Assembly: GCF_017833415.1 (NCBI RefSeq)
Contig: NZ_JAFICC010000007.1
Span: 186,001-250,000 of the forward strand
DNA: 64,000 nucleotides
Direction of reading: 5' to 3'
Source of the DNA: Flavobacterium sp. 1355
GTDB lineage: Bacteria; Bacteroidota; Bacteroidia; Flavobacteriales; Flavobacteriaceae
Shown: positions 17,761 through 27,799 of the stretch, in pieces
Position numbering within the stretch: the stretch's first letter is position 1
Layout of the letters: the number at the start of each line of letters is the position of its first letter
Notes under the pieces: generated by a model
Database searches by the model: none
The model's input: only the letters and a program-made list of their open reading frames with translations
Told to the model about the DNA's origin: nothing
Program-made: the position numbers and the translations under genes

Positions 17761-19674
17761 CTATGCGTTAAAATTATCTATCTCCTCCTGAACAATTTCC
17801 CAATCCAGAAGCAATTGATCTAAATCTGCTTTCTTTTTGTTGTAAGCAGTAAAAAATGATGCATCTTCGATATGTTTATCATAATTTGAAGCCAGCATTT
17901 TATCATCGTGCTGAATATCTTTTTCTAATTGTTTGATCTGACTTTCAACTTTACTTAATCTGTTCTGTAGCGCTTTACCTTTTTTCTGATCTTCGTATGA
18001 CGTTTTATTGCTTTCTTTTGGAGCTGTTACTTTTGCAACATCTTTTTTCTCAACTTCACGCATGTTTTCCATGTTGCGCTGTTCTAAGAAATAATTGATA
18101 TCACCCAAATATTCTTTAATTTTTTGGTCCTTGAATTCATAAACGATATTAGACATTCCCTGAAGAAAATCCCTGTCGTGAGAAACTAATAATAAGGTTC
18201 CGCCAAATTTTTGAAGTGCCGCTTTTAGAACATTTTTCGATTTAATATCCAAATGGTTCGTAGGCTCATCCATCAGCAATACATTAATTGGCTGTAATAA
18301 AAGTTTACAAAGTGCCAAACGGTTACGTTCACCTCCCGAAAGCACTTTTACTTTTTTCTCTACATCGTCTCCGCGAAATAAAAACGAACCTAACATATCA
18401 CGAACTTTAGAACGATTAGTATCCGTTGCAGCATCTTCCATTGTTTGCAGCAATGTGATTTCTCCGTCTAAGTATTCTGCCTGGTTTTGCGCAAAATACC
18501 CTAATTGTACATTATGTCCTAATTTAATAGTTCCCTGATATTCAAACTCGTTTACCAGTGCTTTAATAAAAGTTGATTTTCCTTGTCCGTTTTGACCAAC
18601 AAAGGCTATTTTACTGCCTCTTTCTACAAGCAGGCTTATATCTTTCAGAATCGTTTTGTCGCCATAAGATTTTGTAACATTCTCTGCTTCGATCACTACT
18701 TTTCCAGGTTCTTTTGATACTGGAAATGAAATATTCATAACCGAATTGTCATCTTCATCAACTTCAATTCGTTCTACTTTATCTAATTTTTTAATCAACG
18801 ATTGCGCCATCGAAGCTTTAGAAGCTTTTGCACGGAATTTCTCGATTAATTTTTCTGTTTCTTCAATTTTCTTGGCTTGATTTTTTTGAGTTGCCAATTG
18901 TTTTTCACGAATTTCATGACGCAATTCCAGGTACTGAGAATAAGGCTTGTTGAAATCGTATGCTTTTCCTAATGAAATCTCGATAGTACGATTAGTCACG
19001 TTATCCAAAAACATTTTATCGTGTGATACAATTACCACAACACCTGGATAATTACGAAGAAAACTTTCCAGCCAAATAATACTTTCAATATCTAAGTGAT
19101 TGGTAGGCTCATCCAGAAGCAATACATCATTTGATTGCAATAAAAGTTTAGCCAGCTCTATACGCATTCTCCAGCCTCCTGAGAAGGTTTCGGTTTGGTT
19201 ATTAAAAACCTCTCTTTTAAAACCTAAACCTAAAAGAATTTTCTCGGTATCTCCCACATAATTATAACCTCCAAGAAGTTCAAAACGATGTGTATAATCA
19301 GACAGATCTTCTATAATCTGACCATATTCTTCACTTTCATAATCAGTTCTGGTGACCAATAAATGATTTATTTCTTCAAGTTTTTTCTCTACAACTTTAA
19401 TATCTGTAAAAGCTTCATACGCTTCTTCTAATACGGTCCTTCCTTGCTCAAAATCTATATCCTGACGCAAAAATCCCATTCGAATATCTTTTTCCTGAGA
19501 AATAACCCCAGAGTCAGGAGCAAAATCTCTTGCCAGCATTTTAAGCATCGTCGATTTACCTGCACCATTTTTCCCCACAAGACCAACGCGGTCTCCTGCT
19601 CCTAAACGAAAAGTAACTTCTTCAAATAAATATGTTCCTCCAAATGAAACCGACAGATTGTGTATGTTAAGCAT
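17761..19674 (-). CDS. ABC-F family ATPase (Uup/YdiF-like)
   Basis: 637 residues with two ABC cassettes and no membrane domain. First Walker A GKNGAGKS (residues 35-42), signature FSGGW, Walker B LLLDEPTNHLD. Second Walker A GQNGQGKS, signature LSGGERNR, Walker B LMDEPTNHLD. The linker between cassettes is charged (P-site tRNA interaction motif region), and the last ~90 residues form a Lys/Glu-rich coiled coil typical of Uup. ABC-F proteins act on the ribosome. The leader contains a hairpin AATGGTT-CAGTA-AACCATT at 19700-19718, which could tune expression. Confidence 0.92.
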   Translation of the reverse strand: MLNIHNLSVSFGGTYLFEEVTFRLGAGDRVGLVGKNGAGKSTMLKMLARDFAPDSGVISQEKDIRMGFLRQDIDFEQGRTVLEEAYEAFTDIKVVEKKLEEINHLLVTRTDYESEEYGQIIEDLSDYTHRFELLGGYNYVGDTEKILLGLGFKREVFNNQTETFSGGWRMRIELAKLLLQSNDVLLLDEPTNHLDIESIIWLESFLRNYPGVVVIVSHDKMFLDNVTNRTIEISLGKAYDFNKPYSQYLELRHEIREKQLATQKNQAKKIEETEKLIEKFRAKASKASMAQSLIKKLDKVERIEVDEDDNSVMNISFPVSKEPGKVVIEAENVTKSYGDKTILKDISLLVERGSKIAFVGQNGQGKSTFIKALVNEFEYQGTIKLGHNVQLGYFAQNQAEYLDGEITLLQTMEDAATDTNRSKVRDMLGSFLFRGDDVEKKVKVLSGGERNRLALCKLLLQPINVLLMDEPTNHLDIKSKNVLKAALQKFGGTLLLVSHDRDFLQGMSNIVYEFKDQKIKEYLGDINYFLEQRNMENMREVEKKDVAKVTAPKESNKTSYEDQKKGKALQNRLSKVESQIKQLEKDIQHDDKMLASNYDKHIEDASFFTAYNKKKADLDQLLLDWEIVQEEIDNFNA

Positions 19675-20115
19675 AATGTATTGACTATTGCTAAGATGTA
19701 ATGGTTCAGTAAACCATTGTGATTTATTAATTTAACGTATAATCAACTGCAAATACGGTCGATTTTTAATATACGTTTTGAAAGTGCAAAAGTATAACAT
19801 TTAATTGAAGTTTTAACTCTCAATAATAATAGCTTTTATAATAATCTTACAGGGTATAAAAAGTATATTGTGAAGTATAAAAAACGTCATGCTTCTAACT
19901 TTAAATTTCACTTTTGCGTAAGAACAAAAATTAAAATGAAATCTTAAATCAAACTAATAAGGAAACTGACCGGATCGCCTATCAAAAAGACGCTATTGCT
20001 TCATAAAAACAAAGTTTATCCCTATCTTTACATCTGTTTTCTAATACAATTTCCGTACGATTTAACTGATTTTAAATCACTCTTTTTTAATTTTTATAAC
20101 ACAGTCAATATTAAG
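19675..20115. other. Divergent intergenic region upstream of ABC-F and DUF983 genes
   Basis: About 440 bp. It holds the leader of the ABC-F gene with the 19700-19718 hairpin, a minus-strand TACTTTTG (19787-19794) that may be its -7 box, and an open stretch upstream of DUF983 that can be read through but whose amino-acid sequence looks random. I see no further gene. Confidence 0.4.
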
Positions 20116-20508
20116 ATGTTCAACAAAGGATCTAAAATAAAAAGCATTTTTACAGGAAGCTGCCCGAGATGCCAAAATGAAAGCATGTACTCTGATCAGA
20201 ATCCCCTTCATTTAAGTAAAGTTTTAAAGATGAATGATCATTGTGGGCACTGTGGGCTAAAATATCAAATTGAGCCGTCTTTCTTTTACGGAGCAATGTA
20301 TGTTAGTTACGGATTAAATGTTGCGGTAGGAATTGCAGCATTTATAGTTTCTTTTGTGATTTTTGGAACAACAATAGAACAATCGTTTCTAAGTATTATA
20401 ATAACCCTAGTTTTATTATTTCCATTTGTATTACGTCTTTCAAGAAATATTTATATCAATATGTTTATTTCGTACGATCCAAAATATGATCCGAAAGCAA
20501 AGATGTAA
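20116..20508 (+). CDS. DUF983 family membrane protein
   Basis: I place the start at 20116 (MFNKGSKIKSIF), not at the upstream in-frame ATG at 19996, because homology to DUF983 begins here and the preceding 40 residues look like untranslated leader. The protein has two CxxC pairs, CPRCQ and CGHCG, likely a zinc ribbon, followed by two transmembrane helices. Family function unknown. It is convergent with the FAD oxidoreductase, with 7 nt between the stops. Confidence 0.85.
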   Translation: MFNKGSKIKSIFTGSCPRCQNESMYSDQNPLHLSKVLKMNDHCGHCGLKYQIEPSFFYGAMYVSYGLNVAVGIAAFIVSFVIFGTTIEQSFLSIIITLVLLFPFVLRLSRNIYINMFISYDPKYDPKAKM

Positions 20509-20515
20509 TAAGTAT

Positions 20516-21565
20516 CTATTTCTTTTTTTTATAAAATCTATTGATATCAATTACAGGATCTAATGCCGTTTTGTTTTCAATGTAATAAAATAGATCTTTT
20601 GCCATTGCAGGCCCCAGCATAACACCACGGGTTCCCAAGCCATTTAATATATGCAATGATGCATGTTTATTATGAGTGCCAATTATGGGCCTGCGGTCAC
20701 GTACAGTAGGCCTCACACCTCCAAAATGAGAAACAATTTCAAAATCGCAATTAATTATTTCCTTAATTCTTTCAACTAATTCTTTCTTACCATCTTCGGT
20801 TGGCAGATCCGTTTTGTCTTTCCAGTTGTAAGTCGCACCTACTTTAAAAAAGCCATTTCCCATCGGAAGAATAAAAACGCTGGTATTTACAATGACATCC
20901 AAATTTAGTTCTGGTGCTTTTATGACAACTAATTCTCCTTTTGTACCGTCAAGCGGAAGATCCTGAAAAAATGTATTAGCATGCAGACCGAAACCTTCTG
21001 CAAAAATTATATTTTTTGCCTTATAATTTTTGTATTCTAAATAACCATCATTAATAATTAGCTTAGCATAATCAAATGGTTCATTAAGAAGACAATTATT
21101 TTCAATTAAATATTCGTGATATTTATCTAATAAAAGAGCCGTATCAACATACCCTGTATGTAAAACTTCTCCATAATCGTAAGGAGAATCTATCCCGGAA
21201 AACTTATTAAAAATTAGTTTTGTAGAAAGAAATGGAGCCAAAAGTGGTTTATCAGAAGCTGCAAACCAATTATTTTGTTCTTCGACAGAAAAGAACTTTC
21301 GTAAAATTGGCAGTTTAAAATTGACTTTAACATTCAGTTTAAGTTCAATTTTGTTGTAAAAATCTTCCATTAGAATTAATTGTTCTTCAGCTTTCCAAAC
21401 TTCGCTGAAGCGTTTTAAAATCACAGGATTATACAAACCTCCCGCAACTTTGGAAGAAACTTGAGAATTATTATCTATTACCAAAATAGATTTATTGTTT
21501 TTAAGGGCAATTTCTGAAAATGAAATTCCTGCCAATCCACACCCGATAATTAAATAATCAATCAT
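20516..21565 (-). CDS. FAD-dependent oxidoreductase of the DAO/glycine-oxidase fold
   Basis: 349 residues. The N-terminal dinucleotide-binding fold is IIGCGLAGISFSE with the acidic end VIDNN; GGLYNP follows. The C-terminal part has GGVRPTVRDRRPIIG and GLGTRG, typical of the D-amino-acid oxidase / MnmC C-terminal-like group. It oxidises an amine or amino acid with FAD; substrate unknown. It is isolated from gldO by a terminator at 21583-21618. Confidence 0.85.
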   Translation of the reverse strand: MIDYLIIGCGLAGISFSEIALKNNKSILVIDNNSQVSSKVAGGLYNPVILKRFSEVWKAEEQLILMEDFYNKIELKLNVKVNFKLPILRKFFSVEEQNNWFAASDKPLLAPFLSTKLIFNKFSGIDSPYDYGEVLHTGYVDTALLLDKYHEYLIENNCLLNEPFDYAKLIINDGYLEYKNYKAKNIIFAEGFGLHANTFFQDLPLDGTKGELVVIKAPELNLDVIVNTSVFILPMGNGFFKVGATYNWKDKTDLPTEDGKKELVERIKEIINCDFEIVSHFGGVRPTVRDRRPIIGTHNKHASLHILNGLGTRGVMLGPAMAKDLFYYIENKTALDPVIDINRFYKKKK

Positions 21566-21582
21566 TTATAAAAGGTAAAAAT

Positions 21583-21618
21583 AAAAAACTCTTACTCGCA
21601 AAGGTAGTAAGAGTTTTT
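21583..21618 (-). terminator. Terminator of gldO
   Basis: AAAAACTCTTACT-(9)-AGTAAGAGTTTTT, a 13-bp perfect stem with a T-tract on the minus strand. Its core CTTACT/AGTAAG is shared with the terminator of gldN at 22756-22788. Confidence 0.88.
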
Positions 21619-21639
21619 CTTATAAGTTAATTTAGTGGC

Positions 21640-22629
21640 TTAGTAGTTCCACATATTTTCTTCAAAATTACGAATCTTCTCTTTAACCCTTTCAGATTCC
21701 AATAATTGATTTTGTGCATTATCTTTCATGTAATCTTTAATTTCACGATCTCCATACATATTTTCTTCCTTATAAATTATGGCATTAAAACGTCTGGAAT
21801 TCAAAATCTGATCAAACGAAATTGGCATAGCAGAATTAGTATCATTAAAAGCTTTCGCTTCATGCAAAACCTCTCTGGCATTTGGATAAAAAACCCAGAA
21901 CAACTCAATATAATCTTTTTCATCACTATTCATTGTATAAACATCGGGGGTCACAGGACAAATTCCTAGTAAACGATATTTCAACTCACTCTGACGTTTG
22001 TCAAAATACCAGTATCCCTTAATCTTATATTGAGTAACATCAGCTGCAGTAAGATCTTGTCTCAAAATATATTCAGCAGGAACACTTCTGGTTGGGCCAA
22101 TTGTCTGATCTACATATGAGACCACTTTCTTTTTTCCAGTTCCGGTTACCACCTTCTTTTTCACTACCCTGGTCCTATAATCATCAGGATACTGATTGAT
22201 TAATTCTCTTCCTGCATCAGTTGTATCAACACGTGTCAACGAGCCCTCAATGTCCTTCATAGATTTTTTAGTATTAAAATAACTATCAGAATAAACTTCA
22301 GTTATTCTCCCCTGTTTGATTGCCTTTGTCAAGACATCATACAGAGAGCGTCTGTCAGAACCAATGTTAGCAGTATCCACCGGATAATACATAGGGAAAT
22401 TGATTTTTTCGTTCAAATCAATAATCTCCCATGTAGTTTTACCCATTAAGATATCCCTATCATCTACATAACCGTAAGCCAAAGGCTTATCATTGTCAGA
22501 AATCAGCTGTGCAGCATTCTTTTTTCCAATTTGTTCTGCTGTCTTTGCATTAAGCAAATTAGATTGGGCATTTATAGATAAGCCGCAGGTGATAAAAACA
22601 ATAAAGACTAAAAAAAAATTCACTTTCAT
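21640..22629 (-). CDS. gldO: Gliding motility / type IX secretion protein GldO (GldN paralogue)
   Basis: 329 residues from the ATG at 22629, chosen because it aligns with the start of gldN and gives the same length; in-frame codons extend to 22650. A signal peptide (ending SINAQ) is followed by a sequence highly similar to GldN throughout (PLAYGYVDDRD, KGYWYFDKRQSELKYRLLGICPVTPDVYTMNSDE). GldN/GldO form the ring partner of GldK in the periplasm and outer membrane for T9SS secretion and gliding. A TAGCTTTG box at 22648-22655 suggests an own promoter, and gldN upstream has a terminator, so gldO is probably an independent unit. In F. johnsoniae GldO is partly redundant with GldN. Confidence 0.9.
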   Translation of the reverse strand: MKVNFFLVFIVFITCGLSINAQSNLLNAKTAEQIGKKNAAQLISDNDKPLAYGYVDDRDILMGKTTWEIIDLNEKINFPMYYPVDTANIGSDRRSLYDVLTKAIKQGRITEVYSDSYFNTKKSMKDIEGSLTRVDTTDAGRELINQYPDDYRTRVVKKKVVTGTGKKKVVSYVDQTIGPTRSVPAEYILRQDLTAADVTQYKIKGYWYFDKRQSELKYRLLGICPVTPDVYTMNSDEKDYIELFWVFYPNAREVLHEAKAFNDTNSAMPISFDQILNSRRFNAIIYKEENMYGDREIKDYMKDNAQNQLLESERVKEKIRNFEENMWNY

Positions 22630-22647
22630 CATAATACATTTTAATAA

Positions 22648-22655
22648 CAAAGCTA
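22648..22655 (-). promoter_or_regulatory. Candidate -7 promoter box of gldO
   Basis: TAGCTTTG on the minus strand matches the Bacteroidetes -7 consensus TAnnTTTG, 18 nt before the gldO start at 22629. No good TTG at -33 is visible, so confidence is limited. It implies a short leader. Confidence 0.45.
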
Positions 22656-22755
22656 ACGCAAAACATTGACTTTTATTGTATTTTTCCTACATTATTTTTT
22701 TTCTTCAAATAATTTAATGAAAGCTTCAATTTTAAAAGGAGACATATAGAAATAA

Positions 22756-22788
22756 AAGAGCCCTTACTACAATGCAGTAAGGGCTCTT
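22756..22788 (-). terminator. Terminator of the gldKLMN operon
   Basis: AAGAGCCCTTACT-(7)-AGTAAGGGCTCTT followed by TTTATTT on the minus strand, 20 nt beyond the gldN stop. It separates gldN from gldO. Confidence 0.9.
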
Positions 22789-22807
22789 GTTATATATAAT
22801 TTAGAAC

Positions 22808-23797
22808 TTAGTAGTTCCACATATCTTGCTCGAAGTTACGAATCTTCTCTTTAACTCTTTCAGACTCTAGCAATTGATTTTGTGCATTATCCTTCATATA
22901 TTCTTTGATCTCACGATCTCCGTATAAGTTTTCTTCCTTGTAGATAACAGCATTAAAACGTCTTGAGTTTAAAATCTGATCAAATGAAATTGGAAGTGCT
23001 GAGTTACTGTCATTAAAAGCTTTTGCTTCATGCAAAGCTTCTCTTGCATTTGGATAGAAAATCCAGAATAACTCAATATAATCCTTTTCATCACTGTTCA
23101 TAGTATAAACATCAGGAGTAACCGGGCAAAGTCCAAGTAAACGATATTTCAATTCACTTTGACGTTTGTCAAAATACCAGTACCCTTTTATTTTGTACTG
23201 CGTAACATCAGCAGATGTAAGATCTTGTTTCAAAATATATTCTGCAGGAACAGTTCTTGTAGCAGCAACAGTTTCGTCAACATATGTTACTACTTTTTTC
23301 TTACCAGTACCAGTAACTACTTTTTTCTTCACAACGTGTGTTTTGTAGTCATCCGGGTATTGGTTAATTAACTCTCTACCTGCATCAGTTGTATCGACAC
23401 GTGATAATGATCCTTGAATGTCTTTCAGAGATTTTTTAGTATTGAAATAACTATCAGAATAAACTTCAGTTATTTTGCCATTTTTCATAGCTTTCGTCAA
23501 GGCATCATAAAGTGAACGTCTATCAGGACCAATATTAGCTGTGTCTACTGGAAAGTACAATGGAAAGTTGATTTTTTCATTCAAATCGATGATTTCCCAA
23601 GTAGTTTTCCCCATCAATACATCTCTATCATCAACATAACCATAAGCCAAAGGTTTATCATTATCCGAGATAAGCTGTGCAGGAGTCTTAAGTCCTATCT
23701 GAGCTGGTGTTTTTGCATTAAGCAAATTTGATTGCGCATTAGAAGCAAAACCTCCGGCGATCGAAACAATAGCTATTAAAAAATTTCTTACTTTCAT
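22808..23797 (-). CDS. gldN: Gliding motility / type IX secretion protein GldN
   Basis: 329 residues, signal peptide ending GFASNAQ. GldN-family throughout: NLLNAKTPAQIG, ITEVYSDSYFNTKKS, a basic VVKKKVVTGTGKKKVV stretch, and FWIFYPNARE. It is the last gene of gldK-gldL-gldM-gldN, 43 nt after gldM, and ends at a strong terminator. It is a periplasmic component that binds GldK in the T9SS ring, required for secretion of adhesins and enzymes and for gliding. The neighbouring gldO is a close paralogue. Confidence 0.95.
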   Translation of the reverse strand: MKVRNFLIAIVSIAGGFASNAQSNLLNAKTPAQIGLKTPAQLISDNDKPLAYGYVDDRDVLMGKTTWEIIDLNEKINFPLYFPVDTANIGPDRRSLYDALTKAMKNGKITEVYSDSYFNTKKSLKDIQGSLSRVDTTDAGRELINQYPDDYKTHVVKKKVVTGTGKKKVVTYVDETVAATRTVPAEYILKQDLTSADVTQYKIKGYWYFDKRQSELKYRLLGLCPVTPDVYTMNSDEKDYIELFWIFYPNAREALHEAKAFNDSNSALPISFDQILNSRRFNAVIYKEENLYGDREIKEYMKDNAQNQLLESERVKEKIRNFEQDMWNY

Positions 23798-23840
23798 CGT
23801 GGTATCATTATAAGATATTGAGCGTAGTTTTACCTACTTA

Positions 23841-25382
23841 TTATTGTATTTCGTAAATTACCGGAGCAGTTCTAGGTAATAAATAGCTGCCAGCTCCAAC
23901 AAGTTTAGTTTTAATTTCAGAAATAGTAACCTGATCTCCTTTACCAGCTCTCGAAAGAATTTGTTTACATTGTGCATTTAATCTGTTACCACTAACAACT
24001 ACAGTAGGCTGTCCAGTAACTTTTAGGTTAAATCCAACAACATCTAAACCAACTTCAAAATCGAAATCAAGTAATTTAGCACCAATAGTAGCAATTTCTA
24101 AGTTAGATTTAGGTCCTTTAACAACACCCATCTCACCTCTAATAGTACCTGTTGGACCAGGAATACCTTTAATTCTAAATGTTTTCTTATCTGTAACTTT
24201 GTCTCCGTTTGGTAATGTTCCAGTAACAGAAATCGTAGTTTCAGTTCCCTGACCCGGACTCATGTTATATTTACCTGGTTTACCAGCTGAAGCTAATCCT
24301 GGAGCACTTGCAACAATTTTGTTAGCATCAACACCAGCAAAAGAAACAGAAATTGGGTTAACAACTCCTCTATAAACTACATTCATTTTATCAGCAGAAA
24401 TTGTAGCTGAGTTTGGTCTAGGCACAACAACATATTTACCAGCAAATTTCAACGGAATATTTTTCCCGTCTTCTAAGAATGTAAATTGTCCATTGATATC
24501 CTGCTCACCAACACCACCTGCAGTTAACGAGATAACAGCTTGTCCGTTTACAATTTGTCCAGGACCTTGAAATGAAGTTGGTTTTGTGTTTTCGTCATAA
24601 CGACCTAAAACAACTTTACCTGTTACTTTTTCTCCTTGGAAATAAGCGTTTTTATCTAAAACAACAATTGCCTGGTAGTTACTATAAGAAGCAGCAGCTA
24701 CTGCAGCTTTTCCTAAAGCACTGTTATAAACATCAGTTTCTGCTTTTTTAACGTCATTTTGCCAAGCCGAAAGTTTGGCAGCAGATGCGATTGCAGGAAA
24801 ACCTTTAAAGTGGTAAGCTAAGTATTTTTCTTTTATACCTTCTTTGTTTTTTACATCAGAAACATCAAATTTCTTTTCAACTTCTGCTATAATATTTGCA
24901 TATTTTTTATCTGTTCCTAAAGCAGCTTTTAAATCTGCTTTGTATTTTTGAATTTTAGCGATAATTTCGTTACCTTTTTTAGTGTAACCGTCTCCTGTAA
25001 ACCAGTCGTCGATATTATCTCCTCTATCCATTGATTCGTAAGGCAATTTTCCAGTTTCTTTATCAATTTCGAATCCTTTGATAGATTGAGTTTTTAAAGT
25101 TCCAATATAATCATAAAATTCTTTTGAGATTGATTCAACTTTATGAGCAGTAACTGCTGCAGTTGCGAACTCTCCTTTTGCTTCAGCAGCTTTTTGATCT
25201 AAAGATTGTAGTAATGAAGTATTTGTCTCAACTGAAGAAGTATTTGATGCTTCAAATTTTTCATTCATCAAACCAAAAGCAGAAATAACTTCTTTTGATA
25301 CGTTCATTGCCAACATTGCGATGAAAACCAGATACATCAGGTTAATCATCTTCTGTCTAGGGGTTAATTTTCCTCCTGCCAT
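23841..25382 (-). CDS. gldM: Gliding motility / type IX secretion motor protein GldM
   Basis: 513 residues. The N-terminal GGKLTPRQKMINLMYLVFIA leads into a single transmembrane helix, followed by a helical region and the periplasmic beta-domains (D1-D4). GldM dimerises across the periplasm and couples the GldL proton channel to the GldKN ring; the transmembrane helix packs against GldL. It is 52 nt downstream of gldL in the same operon. Length is as expected. Confidence 0.96.
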   Translation of the reverse strand: MAGGKLTPRQKMINLMYLVFIAMLAMNVSKEVISAFGLMNEKFEASNTSSVETNTSLLQSLDQKAAEAKGEFATAAVTAHKVESISKEFYDYIGTLKTQSIKGFEIDKETGKLPYESMDRGDNIDDWFTGDGYTKKGNEIIAKIQKYKADLKAALGTDKKYANIIAEVEKKFDVSDVKNKEGIKEKYLAYHFKGFPAIASAAKLSAWQNDVKKAETDVYNSALGKAAVAAASYSNYQAIVVLDKNAYFQGEKVTGKVVLGRYDENTKPTSFQGPGQIVNGQAVISLTAGGVGEQDINGQFTFLEDGKNIPLKFAGKYVVVPRPNSATISADKMNVVYRGVVNPISVSFAGVDANKIVASAPGLASAGKPGKYNMSPGQGTETTISVTGTLPNGDKVTDKKTFRIKGIPGPTGTIRGEMGVVKGPKSNLEIATIGAKLLDFDFEVGLDVVGFNLKVTGQPTVVVSGNRLNAQCKQILSRAGKGDQVTISEIKTKLVGAGSYLLPRTAPVIYEIQ

Positions 25383-25434
25383 TTTTTTCTAATTAGTTCT
25401 TATTAATAAATTTAATATAATAGTTAAAAACTAA

Positions 25435-26079
25435 TTATCCTTTGTTACTCATTGCAGAAAGCATACCGCCATAAACATTGTTTAATGAAGCAATGTTTGC
25501 AGTCATAGATTGCATTTGTTCTTTTAATTTTGAAGCATTGTCAGCGATTTCCTTGTTAGCATCAGCGTTTCTTGCAGCGCTTTCTAACTGAACTTTGTAT
25601 AAGCTGTTTAATGATTCCATTTGAGCAGCAGCCATTGATAATTCTTCGCTGTATTTTTTAGTAGAAGCGATAGAATCTACAGTAGGAGCAATTCCTTTAG
25701 CAGCTGATTCGAAATTTTTAATACTGTTTCCTAAGCTTGACATTAACTCACCGTCAATTTTAGCTTCTTTCAACATAACGTCTAACTTTTGAGACAATAA
25801 TCCCTGAGCGTCAGTTGATTCAGCTTTATCAGCTTTTGGTCTGGCTTGACCGTTAGCCAATTCTGGGTACACAAGTGTCCAGTCTAATTCTTCATCCACA
25901 GGTTCGAAAGCAGAAAGAGCAAAGATTAATGCCTCAGTTAACAATCCTACAGAAAGCATCACTGTACCAGTTAATGGTCCAATCTCAAAGTGAGTAATTT
26001 TGAATAATGCTCCAACGATTACTACTGCCGCTCCCATACCATAAGCGAAATTCATTGCTTTTTTACTTAATAATGCCAT
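25435..26079 (-). CDS. gldL: Gliding motility / type IX secretion motor protein GldL
   Basis: 214 residues. Two N-terminal transmembrane helices (AMNFAYGMGAAVVIVGALF and TGTVMLSVGLLTEALIFAL) are followed by a long cytoplasmic helical domain. The second helix retains the Glu (in LLTEALIF) expected in the proton path of GldL. With GldM it forms the inner-membrane motor that powers secretion and gliding. It sits between gldK and gldM in the operon. Confidence 0.96.
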   Translation of the reverse strand: MALLSKKAMNFAYGMGAAVVIVGALFKITHFEIGPLTGTVMLSVGLLTEALIFALSAFEPVDEELDWTLVYPELANGQARPKADKAESTDAQGLLSQKLDVMLKEAKIDGELMSSLGNSIKNFESAAKGIAPTVDSIASTKKYSEELSMAAAQMESLNSLYKVQLESAARNADANKEIADNASKLKEQMQSMTANIASLNNVYGGMLSAMSNKG

Positions 26080-26138
26080 AATAACTTTTTTTTAGGTTTT
26101 AATTTGAAATAGATTTGATTTGGTTATTGAATATTTAA

Positions 26139-27536
26139 TTACTTCTTTTTGTTTCCAGTTACCTGAGTTCCCATGTAATCTTGTACAGTTCTGAAACCTA
26201 TGTAACTTCTTGCTGAATCTGCATATTCGTGATCACGAGTACTTACTTGTAAGAAATAAGCAACGTCTTTCCAAGAGCCTCCACGAACTACTTTTCTTTG
26301 GTTGTTTCCATCAATTACGTTTGGATTCATTGTTGAAACATACTCATATGCATTAGGATTATATGCTGAATCAGTCCACTCCGAAACGTTTCCTGCCATA
26401 TTATACAATCCGTATCCATTTACTTCATAAGATTTAGCTTCAACAGTATATAAAGCTTCATCAGCAGCATAATCTCCTCTGCTTGGTTTAAAGTTTGCTA
26501 AGAAACAACCTCTGTCACTTTTAGTATAAGGACCTCCCCAAGGGTAAGTTGCTGATTCCAGACCTCCTCTTGCAGCATACTCCCATTCTGCCTCTGTTGG
26601 CAATCTGAAAGCATTTACTAAGTCACGTCCTTTTTTCTTAGATTTGATATAGCTGTTTTTATTTAATGTTCTCCATGCACAGAATGCTTTTGCCTGTTTC
26701 CAGGTAACACCTACTACTGGATAATCACCGTATGCTTTGTGCCAGAAATAGTCATTATGCATTGGTTCATTATATGAGTAAGCAAAATCTTTAATCCAAA
26801 CTGTTGTATCAGGATAAACGCTTACCTGCTCTGTTTTTACAAAGTCTTTTCTCTTACCCACTTTTGCTTTTGCAGCAGCCTGAATATCCATCCAAGAGTA
26901 GCGGAATTTCAATTTATTTACATCAACCGTTCTTAAACCATTATATGATTCTTCAATTGGTAAATACATAGAATCCATTACCTCAGCATAATACTCATCC
27001 GGGTAAGCTTTTGTATCTTTAATTAATTTTACTTTTTTGTTTAATTTTCTACCAGCATAAGGATCATCTTTTGTTCCTACACTATAGTAGTTATCATACA
27101 TATATTTATCATATGCCGTCATTTTATCAGGCTCAGAATCATTAAATGCATAATCAGCGATGCTACCAGCTTTTTTTCCTTTTGCATCTCCGGTACCTTT
27201 TTGCCCGGTTTCATCAGCTAAAATAGCCAGACGAACTCTCATTGTAGAATCTTTTACCCATTCTACAAATTGACGATACTCGCTGTTAGTAATTTCAGTT
27301 TCATCCATATAAAATGAACGAACTGTCACGGTTTTAGTTGGAGCATCTTCTACGTCAGCCAAATCATCATCTGATTTACCCATAATAAAAGACCCACCTG
27401 GAACTAATGTCATTCCATAAGGTTTTTCAGGATGCCATTTTCCTCCTGTAACACCAACTAACTCTCCTTTATCACCTGATTTTCCACAGCCAATAACTAG
27501 GGTTAACATTGCTGCAAATGCAATAAACTTCTTCAT
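26139..27536 (-). CDS. gldK: Gliding motility / type IX secretion lipoprotein GldK
   Basis: 465 residues. A lipoprotein signal with cysteine in LVIGCGKSG is followed by a formylglycine-generating-enzyme/sulfatase-modifying-factor fold (GMTLVPGGSFIMG, FRLPTEAEWEYAARGG, VVRGGSWKD, YIGFR). In T9SS this fold is structural: GldK forms the ring with GldN under the outer membrane. It is the first gene of the operon, with about 260 bp of very AT-rich DNA upstream, where TATTTTTG (27633-27640, minus) could be a -7 box. Confidence 0.95.
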   Translation of the reverse strand: MKKFIAFAAMLTLVIGCGKSGDKGELVGVTGGKWHPEKPYGMTLVPGGSFIMGKSDDDLADVEDAPTKTVTVRSFYMDETEITNSEYRQFVEWVKDSTMRVRLAILADETGQKGTGDAKGKKAGSIADYAFNDSEPDKMTAYDKYMYDNYYSVGTKDDPYAGRKLNKKVKLIKDTKAYPDEYYAEVMDSMYLPIEESYNGLRTVDVNKLKFRYSWMDIQAAAKAKVGKRKDFVKTEQVSVYPDTTVWIKDFAYSYNEPMHNDYFWHKAYGDYPVVGVTWKQAKAFCAWRTLNKNSYIKSKKKGRDLVNAFRLPTEAEWEYAARGGLESATYPWGGPYTKSDRGCFLANFKPSRGDYAADEALYTVEAKSYEVNGYGLYNMAGNVSEWTDSAYNPNAYEYVSTMNPNVIDGNNQRKVVRGGSWKDVAYFLQVSTRDHEYADSARSYIGFRTVQDYMGTQVTGNKKK

Positions 27537-27799
27537 ATAAATTTGGGATTATCTATTCATTATTATAAGTCCGTAAACGTATTTATTATTTATTAAAAAA
27601 ACAACACTACTCACGAAATTTATTTCACCGTTCAAAAATAATGTTAAATAAAATAAAAAAAAAATATTTAGTCGATAAACTAACTCAAAAAATCGACGTA
27701 AAACGTTAAATTTTATACTATATAACTTTTTTCTTACTAATGTTTTTTAACTTTTTTTTAATAATTCTAAAATTTTAAAAATTACGTTAAAATTTTCCT

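Noticed and set aside
19996..20115. 40-residue N-terminal extension of the DUF983 protein
   Set aside because: Aromatic-rich random-looking sequence outside the family; ATG at 20116 is better.
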